NCBI GenBank assembly: GCA_965218985.1
Contig: CBDCMP010000007.1
Location: forward strand, 558,001-622,000
DNA length: 64,000 bases
Origin: Pseudopedobacter sp965218985
GTDB lineage: Bacteria; Bacteroidota; Bacteroidia; Sphingobacteriales; Sphingobacteriaceae
Direction of reading: 5' to 3'
Shown: one piece after another, positions 9,481-17,115 of the stretch
Layout of the letters: every line of letters starts with the position of its first letter
Position numbering within the stretch: position 1 is the first letter of the stretch
Notes under the pieces: generated by a model
The model's database searches: none
Told to the model about the DNA's origin: nothing
The model's input: only the letters and a program-made list of their open reading frames with translations
Made by a program: the position numbers and the translations under genes

Positions 9481-9560
9481 GCCCAGCTGGCGGAACTGGT
9501 AGACGCGTCGGTCTCAAACACCGATAGGAAACTGTGCCGGTTCGATTCCGGCGCTGGGTA
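9481..9560 (+). tRNA. tRNA-Leu (anticodon CAA)
   Basis: The 80-base cloverleaf has acceptor GCCCAGC / GCTGGGT (one G-T pair), D stem GCG/CGC, and anticodon stem TCGGT/ACCGA around the loop CTCAAAC, giving anticodon CAA for UUG. The variable region is 11 bases and the T arm is GCCGG-TTCGATT-CCGGC. The discriminator is A. CCA is not encoded, as the next bases are CCC. It begins 20 bases after hscB. Confidence 0.95.
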
Positions 9561-9565
9561 CCCAG

Positions 9566-9606
9566 CCGGACTTAGTTCTAATTTTAGTTCTAACTCCGGT
9601 TTTTTT
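9566..9606 (+). terminator. Terminator after tRNA-Leu
   Basis: Inverted repeat CCGGA / TCCGG (9566-9570 and 9595-9599), extended inward by TTAG/CTAA after one mismatch, followed by a run of seven T. It starts six bases after the tRNA. Confidence 0.7.
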
Positions 9607-9961
9607 ATGCCCCAACTATAGTTAACCTGATAGATAAGGAGCTTCTCCAAGTTCACTTTACCGGTTCGACCTTTATTTTCTATAATTGTCCATTTTTCTG
9701 GAAAGATCGAACCGATGATACGAAGTTTTTCCTCAATATTGCCGTTATGATACAGTTCCGTAAGCTTTTTTAGCCTTATTAAGACTTCATCCGGTAAACT
9801 CTGATTCTTCCATTTAAAATATTCTGTACTTCCCAAAATAGCTGTTCATTAACTAAAGGCGTGTGTTTACCATTCGCAAGAAACATTTCATTATGCTCAT
9901 CAGGAGGTACAATTACCTTTCCACAGTAAACCACGATGTTCCACGGCTTATCTTCGCCCAT
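9607..9961 (-). pseudogene. Serine recombinase remnant (C-terminal pieces)
   Basis: On the minus strand the bases 9961-9782 read WNIVVYCGKVIVPP...GKHTPLVNEQLFWEVQNILNGR, which is the recombinase-domain segment of large serine recombinases (Y-GKV, HxPLV, VQxxLNGR). The frame then stops. In another frame (from about 9836 down) the protein resumes at the far C-terminus: LIRLKKLTELYHNGN, KLRIIGSIFPEKWT and LIYQVN, a tail shared by Bacteroidota recombinases. Roughly 200 residues between the two pieces and the catalytic N-terminus are absent, and the second frame runs without a stop into the terminator and tRNA. This is a dead integrase of a lost mobile element beside tRNA-Leu. Confidence 0.7.
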
Positions 9962-10035
9962 CCATGTGCTATAAATCCAAAACCAATGATCAATCTTAAA
10001 AACAAGGGAGCTAAAGAGTAGTATTTGTTTTTCAT
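9913..10035 (-). pseudogene. DoxX-type membrane protein, 5' fragment
   Basis: A 40-codon frame begins at the ATG complementary to 10033-10035 and reads MKNKYYSLAPLFLRLIIGF, then GFIAHGWAKISRG. This is the first membrane helix of DoxX-family proteins (RLIxGxGFxxHGxAKxxRG). After about 33 codons the sequence instead fits the serine recombinase remnant in another frame, and the DoxX frame stops at 9913. The two broken genes therefore share a junction near 9935-9950. It is too short to be a working gene. Confidence 0.6.
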
Positions 10036-10251
10036 AGTAATGAGATTTTAGAATTTGTATTGGCTTTTATTATTCTTCCGAATTTAAATAAAAAAACTTT
10101 TGGAAAGATGCAGGCTTTTCAAAAGTTTAATCTCAGTAAATATTTGTTTCTAATGCGACTGCACCACCGGGCAATTAACAAGGCCGATGTCGGGATTTAA
10201 TTCGTGAGCAGATTATTTGTGAAATTTTTATTATAAATCAATAGATATTTC

Positions 10252-10286
10252 TATATTTGGTCTACCAATTAATTGGTAGACCAAAT
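10252..10286 (+). promoter_or_regulatory. Promoter box and 32-bp palindromic operator of the GntR gene
   Basis: TATATTTG at 10252-10259 fits the Bacteroidota -7 box TAnnTTTG. A perfect 32-base palindrome at 10255-10286 overlaps it. It contains two copies of TTGGTnnACCAA, at 10257-10268 (inner bases CT) and 10273-10284 (inner bases AG), 16 bases apart. FadR-type GntR proteins bind TGGTnnnACCA-like sites, so the regulator encoded 16 bases downstream probably represses itself here. No good TTTG box is visible 19-20 bases upstream. Confidence 0.75.
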
Positions 10287-10301
10287 TAATCATAATAAAG
10301 T

Positions 10302-11042
10302 ATGAGATCATTGATAGAAAACCTTACTGCTATACAGCTGGAATCGCCGGTTGACAAAATCATAGGACAATTAAAGCAATTAATTACTTCCGGACAGTTA
10401 AAACCAGGAGACAGATTGCCAGCAGAAAGAGTTTTATCAGAAAGGTTTGGTGTTGGAAGAAGCTATATACGGGAGGCCATTTTGAAATTGGAGTTTTACG
10501 GATTGTTGAAAACCAATCCGCAAAGTGGCACTTACGTAGCAGGATTAAGTATCAATGTGATAGACAGTATTATTTCAGATATCATCAATTTTAATAAAGA
10601 CGATTTTAACGCTTTGGTAGAGGCAAGATATCACCTCGAACTGAATGCGGTAAAATTGGCTGCCGAACGTAGAAGTGAACAGGATCTTCAAGCTATAAAA
10701 TCTGCTTTGATAGATTACGAGGGGAAAATAAATAGCGGTGCCACAAATGCGGTAGAGGAAGATATGGTTTTTCATATCAAAATTGCCAAAGCCTCTAAAA
10801 ACTCGGTAATAGAATCTATGATTTTAGTACTTATCCCTGACTTAATTAAAAATATTGTCGAGAATAAAATTTGTGGCGAAAACAGAGGTAAAACTGCAAT
10901 TCCAGAACATTGGGCAATATTAAAAGCAATAGAAGAACAAGATATAAACCTTGCCGGAAGCGCAATGGCTGCTCACTTAAATGAAATTTGGCAAATTAGT
11001 AAAGCCGGTTTTGCAACAGATAAAATAATTAAAGATTTATAG
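10302..11042 (+). CDS. GntR-family regulator, FadR subfamily, of the alginate locus
   Basis: The 246-residue protein has an N-terminal winged helix (residues about 15-85: LKPGDRLPAERVLSERFGVG, then SYIREAILKLE and SGTYV) and a C-terminal FCD all-helical ligand domain. In the latter, EARYHLELNAVKLA, Asp/His positions around MVFHIKIAKAS and PEHWAILKAIEEQD mark the metal-bound effector pocket. FCD regulators usually sense sugar acids or carboxylates; here 4-deoxy-hexoseulose uronate or 2-keto-3-deoxygluconate is plausible. It lies 60 bases before the PL17 gene and is probably co-transcribed. Matching operators precede this gene, susC (18776) and the minus-strand lyase operon (31990). Confidence 0.88.
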   Translation: MRSLIENLTAIQLESPVDKIIGQLKQLITSGQLKPGDRLPAERVLSERFGVGRSYIREAILKLEFYGLLKTNPQSGTYVAGLSINVIDSIISDIINFNKDDFNALVEARYHLELNAVKLAAERRSEQDLQAIKSALIDYEGKINSGATNAVEEDMVFHIKIAKASKNSVIESMILVLIPDLIKNIVENKICGENRGKTAIPEHWAILKAIEEQDINLAGSAMAAHLNEIWQISKAGFATDKIIKDL

Positions 11043-11101
11043 GTTTTTTAACCTCCTTTAAAACCAAAATATAACTAAGTAAAATATTATCTAAATAAAA
11101 A

Positions 11102-13237
11102 ATGAACTACTTAAAATTAGTGGTAATTGTATTGTTTTGCTCTTTTTTGAGCAAGCGAAGCACTGCCCAAAATCATCCTAGTTTAATGCTTACCCAAGCT
11201 AAATTAGCCGAGGTGCGTTTAGGCTGCCAAAACAATCCCTTATTAAAATCCTCGTATCAAAAAATAAAGGCTGATGCCGATTTATCACTTTCGCAACCCA
11301 TAACCGTTCCTACTCCTAAAGATGGTGGTGGCGGTTACACACATGAGCAACATAAAAGAAACTATGCGGCAATGCTTAATTGTGCCACAGTTTACCAGAT
11401 TAGTAAGGATAAAAAATACGCCAACTATGTAAAAAATATGCTTTTAGCTTACGCCAGTCAGTACGAAAAATGGCCATTACATCCCAAAAGAAAAGATGAT
11501 AAGGATGGAGGACGGATTTTTTGGCAAAGCCTTAATGATTTTGTTTGGGAGGTTTATACCATACAAGCTTATGATTTGGTTTTCGATGCTATTCCGGCAA
11601 AAGAAAGAAGCACAATTGAGCAACATTTGTTTATGCCTATTTTAAAATTCTTTACAGAAGATAGGGTAGAAATCTTTGATTTAATCCACAACCACGGAAC
11701 TTGGGATTTGGCAGCAGTAGGGATGACAGCCTATGTTTTGCATAAACCAGAATATGTAGAAATGGCTTTAAAAGGTTCAAAAAAAGATGGTAAATCGGGT
11801 TTTTTGGCGCAAATCAACCAACTGTTTTCTCCTGACGGATATTATATGGAAGGACCTTATTATCAGCGTTATGCCTTAATGCCTTTTGTGCTTTTTGCCA
11901 AAGCCATCAATAATTACCAACCAGAGCTACATATATTTCAATACCGTAATGATCTTTTGTCAAAAGCAATACATACCGCTTTGCAATTAACTTATACCAA
12001 TAAAAGGTTTTTTCCGATTAATGACGCCATTAAGGATAAAACTTACGAATCTGTAGAACTGGTTTACGGTTTAGATATTGCTTACGCCGATATTAAAGCT
12101 CAAGCAGATTTATTGGATATTGCAAAAAAACAGGGCAGGGTAATTGTTTCTGATGCTGGTTTGCAAGTTGCAAAAGCTATTGATGAGGGTAAAGCCGAGC
12201 CTTTTAAATATAGATCGATGTGGGTTAGAGATGGAGGTAAAGGCGACGAAGGCGGGCTGGGAATTTTAAGATACGGTGCAAATACCGACCAGCAATGTTT
12301 GCTTTTAAAAGCAGCTTCACAAGGAATGGGGCATGGGCATTTTGATAGATTAAATCTTTTGTTTTACGATAACGGAGAAGAGATTTTTCTTGATTACGGT
12401 GCTGCCCGTTTTTTGAATATTGATACTAAAAGCGGTGGTGGCTATCTCCCAGAAAATAATACTTGGGCAAAACAAACTGTGGCGCACAATACTTTGGTGG
12501 TAGATCAGGTTTCTGATTTTAAGGCCAATGTGAAAGCTGCCGATGCTCAACATCCTGATTTATTGTTCTTTTCTGATCAACCTGATTTACAAGTGGTAAG
12601 TGCAAAAGAAGATCATGCTTACGCCGATACCAAACTGACGAGGACAAGCGCCCTGGTAAAAGTTAATGAAAGTGAAAAGCCACTTTTAATAGATGTTTTT
12701 AGGGCAAGTTCTGCAAATACGCATCAATATGATTTGCCATTTTGGTACAATGGACAATTGGTGAATACCTCTTTTGATGTTGACGCTCGCCGAAATGATT
12801 TACAGGCATTAGGGACTAATTATGGCTATCAGCACCTTTGGTTGAACTCGCAAAATCAGTTAGATGATAAAGGTGGTTTTGTAAGCATCCTTAACAATGA
12901 AAGGTTTTATACTACCACCTTTGTTTCCGAAAATCCTTTGCAAGTGAAATTGGTTTCCATTGGTGCAAATGACCCCCACATGAACTTGGTGGACGGAAAA
13001 GCTTTTATCCTTACCCAACCGAAAGCAACAAACCAAACTTTTGTAAGCATCACAGAAACTCACGGCGCAACAGACCCAGTCAACGAAACGGTAACAGGTG
13101 CAAGCGGAAACATCACAGACTTAAAATTAATCAGCTCCGATGAACACGGAACCACAATTTCATTTAAAATCAAAAACAAAAATTATCAATATATCGTGAA
13201 TTATGATAAAAAGGAGTGTAAAGTTTTGGGTCGGTAG
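11102..13237 (+). CDS. Oligoalginate lyase, PL17 family
   Basis: The 711-residue secreted or periplasmic enzyme has a signal peptide (residues 1-22, ending TAQ), an N-terminal alpha/alpha toroid (AlgLyase/heparinase-like) and a C-terminal beta-sandwich with heparinase II/III features (GHGHFDRLNLLFYDNGEE near residue 412). N197-H198 in the NHG motif and Y254 in EGPYYQRY have the same spacing as the catalytic N201/H202/Y258 described for Alg17C of Saccharophagus. PL17 exolyases cut alginate oligomers to unsaturated monouronate, which becomes 4-deoxy-L-erythro-5-hexoseulose uronate. It follows the regulator gene by 60 bases and precedes kdgF. Confidence 0.92.
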   Translation: MNYLKLVVIVLFCSFLSKRSTAQNHPSLMLTQAKLAEVRLGCQNNPLLKSSYQKIKADADLSLSQPITVPTPKDGGGGYTHEQHKRNYAAMLNCATVYQISKDKKYANYVKNMLLAYASQYEKWPLHPKRKDDKDGGRIFWQSLNDFVWEVYTIQAYDLVFDAIPAKERSTIEQHLFMPILKFFTEDRVEIFDLIHNHGTWDLAAVGMTAYVLHKPEYVEMALKGSKKDGKSGFLAQINQLFSPDGYYMEGPYYQRYALMPFVLFAKAINNYQPELHIFQYRNDLLSKAIHTALQLTYTNKRFFPINDAIKDKTYESVELVYGLDIAYADIKAQADLLDIAKKQGRVIVSDAGLQVAKAIDEGKAEPFKYRSMWVRDGGKGDEGGLGILRYGANTDQQCLLLKAASQGMGHGHFDRLNLLFYDNGEEIFLDYGAARFLNIDTKSGGGYLPENNTWAKQTVAHNTLVVDQVSDFKANVKAADAQHPDLLFFSDQPDLQVVSAKEDHAYADTKLTRTSALVKVNESEKPLLIDVFRASSANTHQYDLPFWYNGQLVNTSFDVDARRNDLQALGTNYGYQHLWLNSQNQLDDKGGFVSILNNERFYTTTFVSENPLQVKLVSIGANDPHMNLVDGKAFILTQPKATNQTFVSITETHGATDPVNETVTGASGNITDLKLISSDEHGTTISFKIKNKNYQYIVNYDKKECKVLGR

Positions 13238-13362
13238 TTTTGAGTCCGCTGTCCGCGGGATTTGCGTTGTGGTTGATAAAAATGACTAATGAACCAATGA
13301 CTAAATGAACTAATTAGGCGATAATCAAGCCCTAACAAACTAATAACTAACAAACTAAAAAG

Positions 13363-13695
13363 ATGCAAAGCAATTTATTTCAAATAGAATCAGAAACACC
13401 TTGGGAAGACTTAGGTAACGGAATTAAAAGACAGATTTACGGATACGACGATGTGATTATGCTGGTAAAAGCAAAATTTGCGGCTGAGGCAGTTGGAGCT
13501 TTACATGAGCACCACCATTCGCAGGTGACTTATGTAGAAAGTGGCGTTTTTGAGATGATCATCGGCGATCAGAAAAAAATCATCAGAAAAGGTGATGGTT
13601 ACTATGTTCCTCCTCATGCTATTCATGGTTGTGTTTGTAAAGAACCCGGAGTTTTGATTGATGTTTTTAGCCCGCACCGAGAAGATTTTTTATAA
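13363..13695 (+). CDS. kdgF: KdgF, cupin for ring-opening of unsaturated uronates
   Basis: A 110-residue single-domain cupin without a signal peptide. The metal ligands H48, H50 (HEHHHSQ), Q54 and H88 (PPHAIHG) match the KdgF pattern, and the ending LIDVFSPHREDF is also typical. KdgF speeds the conversion of 4,5-unsaturated uronate, the product of PL17, to the linear 5-keto-4-deoxyuronate in the cytoplasm. It is separated from PL17 by 125 bases holding no recognised signal. Repeats follow it. Confidence 0.92.
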   Translation: MQSNLFQIESETPWEDLGNGIKRQIYGYDDVIMLVKAKFAAEAVGALHEHHHSQVTYVESGVFEMIIGDQKKIIRKGDGYYVPPHAIHGCVCKEPGVLIDVFSPHREDFL

Positions 13696-13702
13696 GATGG
13701 GA

Positions 13703-13732
13703 CCCTCGGCCTGTGTCTTCACAGACCGAAAC
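13703..13732. repeat. Hairpin repeat, copy 1
   Basis: A 30-base unit beginning CCCTCGGC and ending GACCGAAAC that folds as CGGCCTGTG / CACAGACCG around TCTT. It is nearly identical to the unit at 13858-13887 (two differences). It sits eight bases after kdgF. Confidence 0.75.
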
Positions 13733-13762
13733 TAAAAAACAAATTGTTTTGAAGTATTGATG

Positions 13763-13790
13763 AATGTCAGGCTAAGCGGAGTCGAAGTTC
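13763..13790. repeat. Short interspersed sequence of the AGCGGAGTCGAAG type
   Basis: The stretch holds CAGGCTAAGCGGAGTCGAAG. Near-identical GCTGAGCGGAGTCGAAG words are scattered between genes in many Bacteroidota genomes. It lies between the two hairpin repeats; this is a recollection of the word, not a search result. Confidence 0.5.
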
Positions 13791-13857
13791 CGAAACTAAC
13801 AAACCTAAATAAGGTTGAAAACATTGAATATTTAAAGATAATAAAATGAAAAACTGT

Positions 13858-13887
13858 CCCTCGGTCTGTGTCCTCACAGACCGAAAC
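13858..13887. repeat. Hairpin repeat, copy 2
   Basis: Perfect inverted repeat TCGGTCTGTG / CACAGACCGA with a four-base loop inside a 30-base unit matching 13703-13732. It lies 18 bases before the alpha/beta hydrolase gene, so it would form in the 5' leader of that gene if the run is one transcript. Confidence 0.8.
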
Positions 13888-13904
13888 AAAGAAATATAAT
13901 AGGA

Positions 13905-14783
13905 ATGAAAAATTTGATTGCAATCATCAGCTTTTTGGTATTTGCTTCCTGTACAAATGCACAGGAAAAAAAGTATAAAAAAGTAGTTTATCCTGCCGGC
14001 TATACCGCACAGCTGGATGTGGTTTACACCAAAGTAGGCGATTGGGACGGAAAAATGGACTTGTACTTAACGCCGAAAGATAAAGCACCAATTCCGGTAG
14101 TGATTAATATCCACGGCGGTGGCTGGAACCATGGCGTAAAAGAATCGCAAACAGGGTTTAGTACCTTTTTTAAAATGGGATATGCGGTTGCAAATATCGA
14201 GTATCGTTTAACGCCACAGGCTACAGCTCCTGCAGCAGTAGAAGACACCCGTTGTGCATTAATTTATCTCATAAAAAATGCAAAAGCATTAAATATCGAC
14301 GTAAATAAGATAGTAATTATGGGAGGTTCGTCAGGCGGACATTTAGCTTTAATAGGCGGTTTGTTGGCAAATAACCCAATGTTTGATACCAATTGTCCCG
14401 GAGCAAAAGAAGTGAAAGTTGCTGCCATAATTGATAAATATGGAATTGCAGATGTATGGGACTGGGCTTATGGTAAAGATATTACCAGTAACTCGGCAAC
14501 AAGATGGTTAGGTGATAAAACTAAAGACACAACCTTTATAAAGTCAGTTTCGCCAATCAATTTAGTCACAAAAAACAGTCCTCCAATATTTATTGTCCAT
14601 GGCGATGCAGACCCAACAGTGCCTTATCAGCAATCGGTAAAACTGCATGAAAAGCTAGACGAATTAGGTGTTAAAAATGAATTTGTTACAGTCCCTGGAG
14701 GTAAACATGGCGGTTTTGATGCAGATGCTGATAGGGCAGTAAATGCCAAAATTGTTGCTTTCTTAAAAAATTTAGGGTTATGA
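13905..14783 (+). CDS. Secreted alpha/beta hydrolase, esterase type
   Basis: The 292-residue protein has a signal sequence ending in FASC (possible lipobox, C16) or cut after TNAQ. The oxyanion motif HGGGW is at 70-74, the nucleophile is S143 in GGSSGG, the acid lies in HGDADPTVPY, and the base histidine is in GGKHGGF near residue 270. This is the BD-FAE/acetyl-esterase layout. Its place between kdgF and a beta-helix candidate lyase suggests it removes O-acetyl groups, for example from acetylated (bacterial-type) alginate; that is inference. Its stop overlaps the next start by four bases (ATGA), implying coupled translation. The preceding 209 bases hold three repeats. Confidence 0.82.
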   Translation: MKNLIAIISFLVFASCTNAQEKKYKKVVYPAGYTAQLDVVYTKVGDWDGKMDLYLTPKDKAPIPVVINIHGGGWNHGVKESQTGFSTFFKMGYAVANIEYRLTPQATAPAAVEDTRCALIYLIKNAKALNIDVNKIVIMGGSSGGHLALIGGLLANNPMFDTNCPGAKEVKVAAIIDKYGIADVWDWAYGKDITSNSATRWLGDKTKDTTFIKSVSPINLVTKNSPPIFIVHGDADPTVPYQQSVKLHEKLDELGVKNEFVTVPGGKHGGFDADADRAVNAKIVAFLKNLGL

Positions 14784-15796
14784 GCAAGTTAGTTTTGTTA
14801 AGCTTAGTTCTCGGTGGTTTTGTTGCGCTTTCGTGTAGCAAAAAAATAGGCGATATAAAGGTTCAGGCTAAACGTTCTTTAGTTTCTGTTAGTAATAGTA
14901 CCGAGTTAAAAAATGCTTTATCGGTAGCAAAACCCGGAGATTCTATTGTTTTAAAGGATGGCGTTTACGCTGGTAAATTTGTGATAAGTGCTAACAATAG
15001 CGGAACCGAAAAGCAAGCTATTACACTAATGGGTTCCGAAAAGGCAATTCTAGATGCCGGAAATCAGGAGTCGGGTTATGTATTGAGTCTGCAAGCAAAC
15101 TATTGGCGTATCAAAGGCATCACTTTAACTAACGGCTTAAAGGGTTTAGTTGCCGATGGAGCAAATTATAATGTGATAGATGGAATAACGGTTAAGCAAA
15201 TTGGCGAGGAAGGCATTCACCTCAGAAAGTTTAGCAAGCATAACATCATCCAAAACGTACAGATAAGTTATACCGGTTTAAAAACTCCCGATTACGGAGA
15301 AGGCATTTACATTGGATCTGCTTATAGCAACTGGGCAAAATATTCAGATGGACAACCGGATAAATGCGACTCAAATCAAGTGTTAAACAACAAGATAGGT
15401 CCTTATGTTGCTGCCGAATGTATTGATATTAAAGAAGGTACTACCGGTGGTTTAATTGATGGGAACACTTTTGAAGCTCAAGGAATTAAAGGTGCAAACA
15501 GTGCAGATAGTTGGATTGATGTTAAAGGAAATGCTTATCTGATACAGAACAATACGGGTAATAATACCCCACCATCAGTTTTAAATGACGGCTATCAGGT
15601 TAACTGCGTTTATGCAGGATGGGGCAGTGATAATGTATTTAAAAACAATGTCTGTAACGTAAATGCAGATGGTTATGGCTTTAACGTCAGGTTAAAAAGT
15701 AGCAAAGGCGAAACAGTGGGGAATAAAATATTTACAGACAATAAAGTAAACAATGCAGCTAGAGGAGTGGCTAATGTTCCGCTTGTAACCAATTAA
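14780..15796 (+). CDS. Beta-helix lipoprotein, candidate alginate lyase
   Basis: The 338-residue protein has a lipobox ALSC (C19), so it is lipid-anchored. The rest is a right-handed parallel beta-helix: SKPGDSIVL-like entry (AKPGDSIVLKDGVY), then repeating turns with N/G ladders (NYNVIDGITV, NVISYTG, SNQVLNNKIG, GLIDGNTF, NVFKNNVCN). Conserved-looking charged residues sit in HLRKFSKHN and DIKEGTTGG. The entry resembles PL6 and pectate-lyase-like proteins, but the PL6 K/R signature of the 29565 gene is not obvious. PL31 or PL9-like activity are options. It is flanked by the esterase (4-base overlap) and the MFS gene (4-base gap), so a role in oligo-uronate breakdown is likely. Confidence 0.65.
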   Translation: MSKLVLLSLVLGGFVALSCSKKIGDIKVQAKRSLVSVSNSTELKNALSVAKPGDSIVLKDGVYAGKFVISANNSGTEKQAITLMGSEKAILDAGNQESGYVLSLQANYWRIKGITLTNGLKGLVADGANYNVIDGITVKQIGEEGIHLRKFSKHNIIQNVQISYTGLKTPDYGEGIYIGSAYSNWAKYSDGQPDKCDSNQVLNNKIGPYVAAECIDIKEGTTGGLIDGNTFEAQGIKGANSADSWIDVKGNAYLIQNNTGNNTPPSVLNDGYQVNCVYAGWGSDNVFKNNVCNVNADGYGFNVRLKSSKGETVGNKIFTDNKVNNAARGVANVPLVTN

Positions 15797-15800
15797 AATT

Positions 15801-17111
15801 ATGAAAGTTAAAGGATTAAGATGGTGGATTATAACCTTAATTGGTTTAGCCACAGTTATCAATTATGTAGATAGAAGTGCGATAAACATACTATGGCCTT
15901 ATATCTATAAAGATTTTGGTATAGCCGATGTTGATAATAAAAGCGCATTAGCCTTAATTACCACATTTTTTATGATTGCTTATGCTTTAGGGCAAACCTT
16001 TACGGGCAAGCTAATGGATGCGGTAGGCACACGTATCGGGATGACGATTTCCATTGTTGGTTGGAGTATTTCTATTGCCTTACATTCAGTGGCTAGGTCA
16101 TTAATGTCTTTCAGTATATTTAGGTTTATGTTGGGCTTTAGCGAAGCTGGTAACTGGCCAGGCGCAACAAAAAATAATGCCGAATGGTTTCCACCTCGCG
16201 AGCGGGCTATTGCTCAAGGGATTTTCGGTGCGGGCGCATCTTTGGGTTCGGTAATATCTGCACCAATCATAGCGGTATTGTTCCTGGCATTTGGCTGGAA
16301 AGTGACTTTTCTTTTAATCGCCGGATTAGGGTTGGTATGGGTGATACCTTGGTTGGTAATCAATAAATCCACACCCGATAAACACCCTTGGTTAACAGAA
16401 GAAGAACGTCAGCACATTTTATCTCGCAGACCGATATCTGAAGGTAAAGTTAATGTAGATAATGCACCAGTTTTAACTTGGAAAGAGCTTTTAAAGTTCC
16501 GTAATACTTGGGGAATTATTATGGGTAGGTTTTTTATCGACCCAGTTTGGTGGCTGTTTGTAACCTGGTTGCCAACTTTCCTTAAAGAGTCTTTTGCATT
16601 TGATATTAAGCAGATTGGCGCTTTTGCTTGGGTTCCGTACTTATTTGCTGCAGTAGGTAGTATTGCTGGCGGGTATTTCTCTTCGTTTTTAATTAATAGA
16701 GGAACAGATGCCGAAAAAGCCAGAAAAACTGCAATTGCAGTAGGTTCTGCAATAATGTTGGCAGCCTTAATCGCTATTGTATACCAATTAAGCAGTTTAA
16801 AAGAAACGCCAATGTTTGCCATGGTTTTAATTGGTTTAACGCTGTTTGGTTTTCAGTTTTTAATCGGAAATATCCAAACCTTGCCTTCCGACTATTTTAA
16901 TGGGAAAAATGTGGGTACGGTAGCCGGAATGGCTGGCACGGCTGCAGTTGCCGGAACGTTATTAACCACATGGGCGGTTCCAATTATTACCCAAACTAGC
17001 TATCAGTCTTTCTTTGTATTGGCGGCTGTTTTGGTGCCATTATCATGGTTAAGTGTAAAATATATAACAACTAAAAAATTAAAAATTAAAAAATCACAAT
17101 TAAATAAATAA
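15801..17111 (+). CDS. MFS transporter, hexuronate (ACS/ExuT) type
   Basis: The 436-residue inner-membrane protein has 12 predicted helices. It starts RWWIITLIGLATVINYVDRS, a hallmark of anion:cation symporters such as ExuT and GudP, and has GKLMDAVGTRIG in the loop after helix 2 and the helix-4 motif GFSEAGNWPGATKNNAEWFP. In this setting it should import unsaturated monouronates or 4-deoxy-hexoseulose uronate from the periplasm. It lies four bases from both neighbours. Confidence 0.88.
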   Translation: MKVKGLRWWIITLIGLATVINYVDRSAINILWPYIYKDFGIADVDNKSALALITTFFMIAYALGQTFTGKLMDAVGTRIGMTISIVGWSISIALHSVARSLMSFSIFRFMLGFSEAGNWPGATKNNAEWFPPRERAIAQGIFGAGASLGSVISAPIIAVLFLAFGWKVTFLLIAGLGLVWVIPWLVINKSTPDKHPWLTEEERQHILSRRPISEGKVNVDNAPVLTWKELLKFRNTWGIIMGRFFIDPVWWLFVTWLPTFLKESFAFDIKQIGAFAWVPYLFAAVGSIAGGYFSSFLINRGTDAEKARKTAIAVGSAIMLAALIAIVYQLSSLKETPMFAMVLIGLTLFGFQFLIGNIQTLPSDYFNGKNVGTVAGMAGTAAVAGTLLTTWAVPIITQTSYQSFFVLAAVLVPLSWLSVKYITTKKLKIKKSQLNK

Positions 17112-17115
17112 AGTT

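Noticed and set aside
9435..9836. A continuous 133-codon minus-strand frame as an intact gene
   Set aside because: Its last third runs through the terminator, the tRNA and the end of hscB; only the first ~75 codons match a recombinase tail.
10216..10219. TTTG as the -33 box of the GntR gene
   Set aside because: It is 32 bases from the -7 box, far more than the usual 19-21.
13703..13887. The repeated hairpins as a CRISPR array
   Set aside because: There are only two units, 125 bases apart, with no regular spacers and no cas genes in the window.
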